From the NCBI GenBank assembly GCA_002633005.1, contig NMRA01000148.1, positions 168,831 through 230,830 of the forward strand: a stretch of 62,000 nt of DNA, read 5' to 3'. How positions within the stretch are numbered: the stretch's first letter is position 1; each line of letters opens with the position of its first letter. The notes under the pieces were generated by a model. It was given only the letters and a program-made list of their open reading frames with translations. It was not told the origin of the DNA and made no database searches. Positions 22,201 to 31,200 of this stretch are shown here, in pieces. The DNA is from Phoronis australis (Eukaryota; Phoronida; Phoronidae). The position numbers and the translations under genes were made by a program.

Positions 22201-25200
22201 TGCACAGTGTCTAAACAGAGACTTGTAACCCATTGCTAAGTTTGGGTGCAAGGCTCCATTCAGACTCTGTGAAAAAAATGCCGTAAAGTTATGACATTTT
22301 AGTGAAACATTCCAAAGTACTCTATCTAAAGCTTACCAATGGACAAATTAGCACTTCTGGTCTGGCATCGTCCAAACATGTTTGTAACCACGCAATAGTA
22401 CACACCACCAAACGACGCACTTGCTTTGGGAATCTAGAGAGTAAAGAGAGTAATAGATGCATGCAGTACTTAGGCTAATACTCAAAGAGTGAGCACATAG
22501 GCGGATTTAGGGTCCCCCCCCTTTGGCTGCCGCAAAAAATAAAACAGCAAGAGCGTAGGAAAAGTTTATTAATTAAAATCGGTAATTAAAATTATACGGG
22601 TGAAACAAGAGTTAAATGTGTGCAGTTTTAGTGTTTGGGGGGGGGGGCTCAGATCCAATTTCAAATGTTAAATTCGGAACACGGTGCATTCGTAACGGAG
22701 CTATGGCTAAGTATAGGCTCTCCCGCGATATCCCAGGCGACCGGCAGTGGCGCTGCGCACTACGACTCCGTTTCCGTCGTCTGCTTCACTGTGCAATGAA
22801 GAAAATTTACTTCATTTTTTAAAGAAAATGGAACCTGAGTGACGATGAAAAAACAGAAGCTGCTGATAAGATGTGAATTTTAATCGAAGCCTCAGTGAAT
22901 CACTCAGAAACTCATAATTCTCTCTTTCTCAAACCTTAACTTAAGATGATTTCCAAAGCAATCCCGTCATTATTGCCAACACGAAAAACGGATTTGGTCT
23001 TTTGGGCATTTGAAGACTATTTTAAATACAACAAATTTGTTAAGAACCGATTGCACAAAATATAAAACATGTAATAAGCATTACAAAAAGAAGTAGGTTT
23101 CGCACGCAAACGCTGTGGACCATAAACAAGTAGGTCTCTTGTTATAAGGTTCGTAGCTAAGTCGTGGTGGTGTAGTGGTAAAGCACGCGCGCTCTATCCG
23201 TCAGGTCGTGAGTTTGAGTCTCTGGTACTTGCAGGTTTTCCTGTATGATTCGTTCTCCTTCTTTTTTGCCTGTTTTTCTTGGATAATACTTCAGGAACCA
23301 AGGAAAATGCTTGATTTTTAGAAGAAAAAACAGAAAAATTTCCTGGGCGGGAGGGGAGCCCCCTCCCGACCTCCCCCCATTCCGTGCTATGCGCATCTAC
23401 AATCGTGGTTTGCGCAAATGCTTATAGCCGGACAAAATGTTGGGCCCCCCCTTGTGATATCCTAGATCCGCCACTGGAGCATACTACATCTCTAGATTTA
23501 AAGTGACCGAAAAACCTCGTGGAATATACTTTTCTGAATGTTGGCTCTTGACCTTTGTTTTAGGCCATAATTAATGGCGCATACACCAAATTATACTAGA
23601 AGAACTAAATGGGACTAAGCAATCATGGAAAGCGAACCTAGGAAAACAATAACGACAAAGCTCATTATATGATACAACACATTTCACCCGAATATAATGA
23701 CAAGCCCAGGCATTTCATTTCAATTCGGAGATAAAAATGCAGCACTAACAAATAAAACTTGAATAAGATCATATTCTAGGGTGGCAATCAAACACATGCC
23801 GCAGAACTTTTACCACCGTGAGAAAACTTTACCATCTGAGAGGATCACTTAGGACTCTCGACAAAACACTTAGCACAAAATGCAAGAACTTTAGCTGCAC
23901 ACAAAAAGCTTTACCATGGGAACTGAACTACGACCTCACATAGGCACAATTGTCATGCATCACAAAGTTCTGCACTGAAAATCCTGCATGGTAAAAGCTC
24001 CTTGTTGTGGTTAGTTTTGGTGGTACACATTACAAGTTTTGTAAAGAATAGTAAGGGTTCTGCTGCTGTGGTAATGTCACTACTCCAGGGTAAGTATTCA
24101 ACTTCAAGTGGTAAGGGTTATATTACCAATCGGGACCATTCTATTCATAGTGCTCATGAAATTCTACATTGATTGATATCTGCAATGATGCAAATTCATT
24201 CCTCAAGTAAAAAATTAAAGTAAAATTATACTCAAAATTGATAATGGATAAACGTCCCAAGAGATAGTAAGACAACAATAATTGCACTTGATTGACTTTG
24301 GCAGTTCCACCGGGTTGGCTAAGACATTTGATTGGTTCTCGACAACAACTTGTGGTTTACAGCCTAGCTATAGACGTCTTAGTCAGTTTACTTGGTGGGT
24401 GAAACCATTCTCAATTCAGAAAGATTGGAGTAATCACCTCTCTATTAATTAAGAAATTATTGTTTAAACTGGGGTAATAAAAGAATTAGACCAGAACTAA
24501 CCCACCCTTGCGGAAAGGCTCTCACGACATTTGGGAGGAAAATCTGAAACATTACCATTTTGCTAATTTGTTTGTAAAAATTTAAAATTTAGAAAATAAC
24601 GTACAAAGTAATCTGGACCAGTGGCACCATCTACTGGCTGGTTATTGAGATACCATTGATAACGAGGCTCAGGTCTGGCAAAGGCGGAGCAGGATAACTT
24701 GACGGGCTGATTTGGTAAGACAATTGTGTCACTTGGTTCGCTCAATATCCTGGGGATGAAACCTGAAAGAATAAAAGGCTTGATCATTGTGTATTGTCAG
24801 AGAACATTACTTACAGAGCCATGTGGAACTGATCACTGCAAGCATCCAAAGTGTGACTGTTGCGATACATTACAGACAGAACTACACATAACAGAGTACT
24901 GTTACAGTAATAAATTGAAATTTAATGTGTAATCAGACATACATTAAGCAAGCATTCCCCCTGAGATCCTTTAGGACAGATTGCCTCACAATAGGGACAT
25001 ACATTTAGCAAGCACTCCCCCTGAGAACCTTTAGGACAGATTGCCTCACAATAGGGACATACATTTAGCAAGCACTTCCCCTGAGAACCTTTAGGACAGA
25101 TTGCCTCACAATAGGGACATAACGGATTACACAGTAACACTCAAACTTTGCTGTATTTACCAACAATGTCGCAATTTCTGTCTAGTACTACCGTAGCCTA

Positions 25201-28200
25201 ATTTTCATGCCATTCAAGTTCTACATGGTCTTTGTTTTAATTTTATTCTTCACATCAAGTTTTTCTCGGTCACATCACTCTATTCATCCTTTCAATGCTA
25301 ACAATGAATTACTGCTGTGCTACTCTCTGCAACTCCAACGAGGAAAATATCTGTGGATGGATGATGATAAGTTGATCACCTTTCTGACAAGAAAATGCAG
25401 AGAGAGTTTGACGGATTAAGTTTGAACCAAACAGAGAAACCCTTTCCTGAAGTGACCTTTCAATTTCTATTTTTAAACAACTGAAATCAGGAACATCCAC
25501 ATTCATACACCTTGACAGTTTCCAACATGACATGTGAAAATATGCCTGACATTTTAGAATGTGGTCAATGAAAATAACACGCTTTCTTACCTCAGGGACA
25601 AAGGAGAGTTCTACTGCTGTGTAATCAGGGATGACCCTATTGCAGAGCTTGATTGACTTCTCAGGTTGACATTTTAAAATGTGGTCAATGAAAATAACAC
25701 GCTTTCATACCTCAGGGACAAAGGAGAGTTCTACTGCTGTGTAATCAGGGATGACCCTATTGCAGCGCTTGATTGACTTCTCAGGTTTCACCGGGTCAAG
25801 CGGCAATGACATCCGCTTGGTCTGAAAGTTGGAAGTCGCCATAGAAACCAATCAGATGTATTAGGCAGTTGACCTGGAGGAACTGGTGAAGTCAGTCAAG
25901 CAGAGCCAATGAAATGCATGGAGGTAATTAATCTTACCTGGTTTTGGATCTACAATGACTAGGCACTTGTCCGTGAATCTCACAGAGGACACGTTGCCAT
26001 TATAAATCCTGCAACAATAACGGCCACTGTTTTCCACCCTGAAATAAATGACATCATTTCTAATGAGAAACCCACACAAAAAGTTTGGCCACTCCTCATT
26101 CATGAAAACATTATGTTGTGATATGTGCACTGCCAGGCAAAACTTAGTAAGAACTGTTCAATACCTCCTTAACTACCAGAGTACTGATAACACAGATGTT
26201 GATTCACTAACAGACAAATGCAGTTTACCTTCCCATGGAAAAATAACATTCTAATTCCTACAAAATAACACAAAAATCCACTGTTTCCTTTTTGACAAAT
26301 TACAACATACCAGTTGCATGCATAATAAAAATTATCAAAATTCTTATGCTCACAGAATTCATTGGCCAAGTGTGAGTAAATACACGACATGGACTGCTAT
26401 GTCACAAATATGGAATCCAATGTTCCGTGTCAAAAACACTAATTTTTTGAATAAGACAATAAAACCTGTTCATTGTAGACTCTGATAAGATCTCTGTGAT
26501 TTCTGAAAAATTTGTTGTTGCTGAAGATTTAACTTCAGGAGACAGTGTGGCTCATGGGTTTGAGCTAGGGACTTCTGTTTGGGAGACCTGGCTTCAAATC
26601 CCGGCTTCACTGGCTGACAATCAAGCATTGCACAAAGATGTCTCCTATTCCTCTCAGCTTGGTATTAGCAGTGAATGTGTGCAAGGGAGTGAATGAGAAC
26701 TAGATATAATGTGAAAGCGATTTCTGGGTCTGTGCTTATATTATTATTATTACTGAACTCAATAAGGTTAACATTATGTGTCTCTCTTTTATACGCTCAA
26801 AGCAGCTAATTCCATGACCAAACACAAGACGGAGCTACTAGTAGTGACTTCAACGGATTGTTTTTCTTTTTTGTTTATAACTTTTGAAGACAACACAAGA
26901 ACTATTAGACTGATATTCAGCCACAAGTGAAAACAGTACTACATAGAACATAATATGGCAGAATAGTGGAATGCTTTACTTTGTCAAAATTTTCAACAAA
27001 AACAATCAGGAAGAAAAGTGCTCAGTATTTGTACAATTACTTATATTCAACAGTTTTGTCATCAATGAACATGTGATGAAACTGCGGCCATTTCAGCAAT
27101 GTTGTGAGGTTTTGAAAAATGACAACTTTAGCAATTAATTTTGTTCGAATTAGGGGAAATTTTAAAGTTACTCATCTTATGTTTTGGAGCACTGCTTCAA
27201 GTTCAAAAGGTCAAACACCGCACCTATCTTTCGGAAACTCACTTGGTATTCCGAATAACTAACACCTTGTCTACGGCGTTTGGAACTTCGTTATTCTCAC
27301 AAAACCACTGGAAGTGCGGGAACGGAAACCCGGTGGCGTTGCATTCCAGCCGCAGTTCGTCACCTTCTGAGATCTGTGCCTGGGGTGCAGGGTGCTTCGT
27401 GATTTGTGCAGGACCTGAAGAGTGGAGCAAGTTATTACAACAAGAAATTGAATTGCTTATTCACAAAGAAGTTGATATTTCCCAACAACAGATTACCTGT
27501 TAGAACCCATTCATACTAACTAAACTACTGTATGAGAGGAGCATCGACATAAACTGCGAAGTTAGTCAAAAATTTCATACCACCTTCAGCAGTTAACGGA
27601 CATCAAATTTAACAGTAGGTGACGCTGTCATCATCGAAATAATAGCAAGATAGTACTGTTGCATTAGATGACCTTGACCTAATCTTTCTATACAGCATCA
27701 GTGTCAAGCAAATTTCCACTTCACACTATTATTTCCTTACCTGACCTTTTTAATGTGAGGGCTGTTCCAGTAAAATCTGTATGGGAGGGGGGAAGGCACC
27801 TTTTTTCGCACCCACCACCCATATTTTTCATTTATTTCTTCAGCCTACCACCCGTAATTTTTTATACGTTTGAAATGCAACCACCCGTAATTTATTTTTG
27901 TTCTTGTGGTTGACTGCACAGGCGCTTGAGTTTATCTGTTCCTCCATCACCACTAACGTCATTCATTACTAAGAAAACATATGTTTCTTATATATGGTGA
28001 TTAGCCATCGAGAAATTCGAGCACCTGTGGTTAAATGGTGTTATGGGCATGCCAATGAGGAGATCGGAGGGAGTGAAAAAGTCGGAGCTTTTTCTCCATG
28101 ATAGCAAGTAACAGCATATGTTCACGAAAACAACAACGGATTTAAAACTTGACATGTTTCGGTGTCATTTATTAAACACCATCCTCAGAAGTCATAATAC

Positions 28201-31200
28201 AGTGGCCACCTAGCTAGGCCCAGCAACAAGTAATGAAGCACAGATACAGTCAGTTACAGGGAGTGACAATGAACTATACCAACAATGACAACCTGTGGTG
28301 TGTCAGTTGCCTATTGAGATTGGGCTTGCACCAACTGATATGTAAAGCCTCACGAATTTTAAGCTCCTTTGTTGTTACTGCCTGGTCTATTATTGCAAAG
28401 TCATTGAAAGAGCACTGCTGATAACAATGANCTTCACAAGTTTTTCTCGGTCACATCACTCTATTCATCCTTTCAATGCTAACAATGAATTACTGCTGTG
28501 CTACTCTCTGCAACTCCAACGAGGAAAATATCCGTGGATGCATGATGATAAGTTTATCACCTTTCTGACAAGAAAATACAGAGAGAGTGGATAAACCAAG
28601 TTTGACGGATTAATTTTGAACCAAACAGAGAAACCCTTTCCTGAAGCTACCTTTCAATTTCTATTTTTAAACAACTGAAATCAGGAACATCCACATTCAT
28701 ACACCTTTGACAGTTTCCAACATGACATGTGAAAATATGCCTGACATTTTAAAATGTGGCCAATGAAAATAACACGCTTTCTTACCTCAGGGACAAAGGA
28801 GAGTTCTACTGCTGTGTAATCAGGGATGGCCCTATTGCAGCCCATGATTGACTTCACAGGTTTCACCGGGTCAAGCGGCAATGACATCTGATTGGTCTGA
28901 AAGTTGGAAGTCGCAATAGAAACCAATCAGATGTATTAGGCAGTTGAGCTGGAGGAACTGGCGAAGTCAGTCAAGCACAGCCAATGAAATGCGTGGAGGT
29001 AATTAATCTTACCTGGTTTTGGATCTACAATGACTAGGCACTTGTCCGTGAATCTCACAGAGGACACGTTGCCATTATAAATCCTGCAACAATAACGGCC
29101 ACTGTTTTCCACCCTGAAATAAATGACATCATTTCTAATGAGAAACCCACACAAAAAGTTTGGCCACTCCTCATTCATGAAAATATTATGTTGTGATATG
29201 TGCACTGCCAGGCAAAACTTAGTAAGAACTGTTCAATACCTCCTTAACTACCAGAGTACTGATAACACAGATGTTGATTCACTAACAGACAAATGCAGTT
29301 TACCTTCCCATGGAAAAATAACATTCTAATTCCTACAAAATAACACAAAAATCCACTGTTTCCTTTTTGACAAATTACAACATACCAGTTGCATGCATAA
29401 TAAAAATTATCAAAATTCTTATGCTCACAGAATTCATTGGCCAAGTGTGAGTAAATACACGACATGGACTGCTATGTCACAAATATGGAATCCAATGTTC
29501 CGTGTCAAAAACACTAATTTTTTGAATAAGACAATAAAACCTGTTCATTGCAGGCTCTGATAAGATCTCTGTGAATTCTGAAAAATTTGTTGTTGCTGAA
29601 GATTTAACTTCAGGAGACAGTGTGGCTCATGGGTTTGAGCTAGGGACTTCTGTTTGGGAGACCTGGCTTCAAATCCCGGCTTCACTGGCTGACAATCAAG
29701 CATTGTACAAAGCTGTCTCCTATTCCTCTCAGCTTGGTATTAGCAGTGAGTGTGTGCAAGGGAGTGAATGAGAACTAGATATAATGTGAAAGCTATTTCT
29801 GGGTCTGTGCTTAAATTATTATTACTGAACTCAATAAGGTTGACATCATGTGTCTCTGTTTTATACGCTCAAAGCAGCTAGTTCCATGACCAAACACAGG
29901 ACAGAGCTACTAGTAGTGAATTCAACGGATTGTTTGTCTTTTTTGTTTAGAACTTTTGAAGACAACACAAGAACAATTAGACTGATATTCAGCCACAAGT
30001 GAAAACAGTACTACATAGAACACAATATGGCAGAATAGTGGAATGCTTTACTTTGTCAAAATTTTCAACAAAAACAATCAGGAAGAAAAGTGCTCAGTAT
30101 TTGTACAATTACTTATATTCAACAGTTTTGTCATCAACGAACACGTGATGAAACTGCGGCCATTTTAGCAATGTTGTGAGGATTTGAAAAATGACAATTT
30201 TAGCAATTACTTTTGTTCGAATTAGGGGAAATTTTAAAGTTACTCATTATCTTACATTTTGGAGCACTGCTTCAAGTTCAAAAGGTCAAACACCGCACCA
30301 ATCTTTTGGAAACTCACTTGGTATTCCGAATAACTAACACCTTGTCTACGGCGTTTGGAACTTCGTTATTCTCACAAAACCACTGGAAGTGCGGGAAAGG
30401 AAACCCGGTGGCGTTGCATTCCAGCCGCAGTTCGTCACCCTCTGAGATCTGTGCCTGGGGTGCAGGGTGCTTCGTGATTTGTGCAGGACCTGAAGAGTGG
30501 AGCGAGTTATTACAAGAAGAAATTGAATTGCTTATTCAAAAAGAAGTTGATATTTCCCAACAACAGATTACCTGTTAGAACCCATTCATACTAACTAAAC
30601 TACTGTATGAGAGGAGCATCGACATAAACTGCGAAGTTAGTCAAAAATTTCATACCACCTTCAGCAGTTAACGAACATCAAATTTAACGGTAGGTGACCC
30701 TATCATCATCGAAATAATAGCAAGATAGCACTGTTGCATTAGATGACCTTGACCTAATCTTTCTATACAGCATCAGTGTCAAGCAAATTTCCACTTCACA
30801 CTATTATTTCATTACCTAACCTTTTTAATGTGACAAGTTGATAATGTAATGAGACATAAAACTTATTTTTTTATTGAACTGGTGGTTATTTGTGTAAAGT
30901 ATCAGCGACTATGCTGTCCTTTGTAGACTATAGCAGTGGCGCCTGCAGATAACTTTGACGAGACTTAACTTGACCGCTCATACAGCGCCGCAGCGTCGAT
31001 GCTCGGCCATTCATTGGAGTGACTAAAATTTGGGAACTATTTCTACAAATATGCTGCTTCTCAAACTGAGAAACCATTTTGGAAGGAACTATTTAACTTT
31101 CTGTACATGATTTTTCTAATATAATAGATCGGGAGGAAATACCATATCACCTAATTTGGTATAACACTAATGTATTGATTGGTGGAGAAACTGTTTTTTG

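Larger units (their letters stand above)
25248..27754. repeat. 2.5-kb duplicated block, copy B (MALT1 Ig1 region)
   Basis: Matches 28,432-30,834 with a few per cent differences in exons, introns and repeats. It ends abruptly at 'aatgtga'. The other copy begins one base after the single n at 28,431. Confidence 0.9.

Noticed and set aside
24922-25140. Cys-rich repeated peptide gene (CPYCEAICPKGSQG repeats)
   Set aside because: It is a translation of a 60-bp minisatellite in a MALT1 intron, with no start context or splice support.
25590-25850. Extra MALT1 exon reading ...VELSFVPE on the minus strand with splice-like edges
   Set aside because: The same sequence is tandemly duplicated, recurs at 60.4 kb outside MALT1, and overlaps a palindromic MITE; the flanking MALT1 exons join in phase without it.
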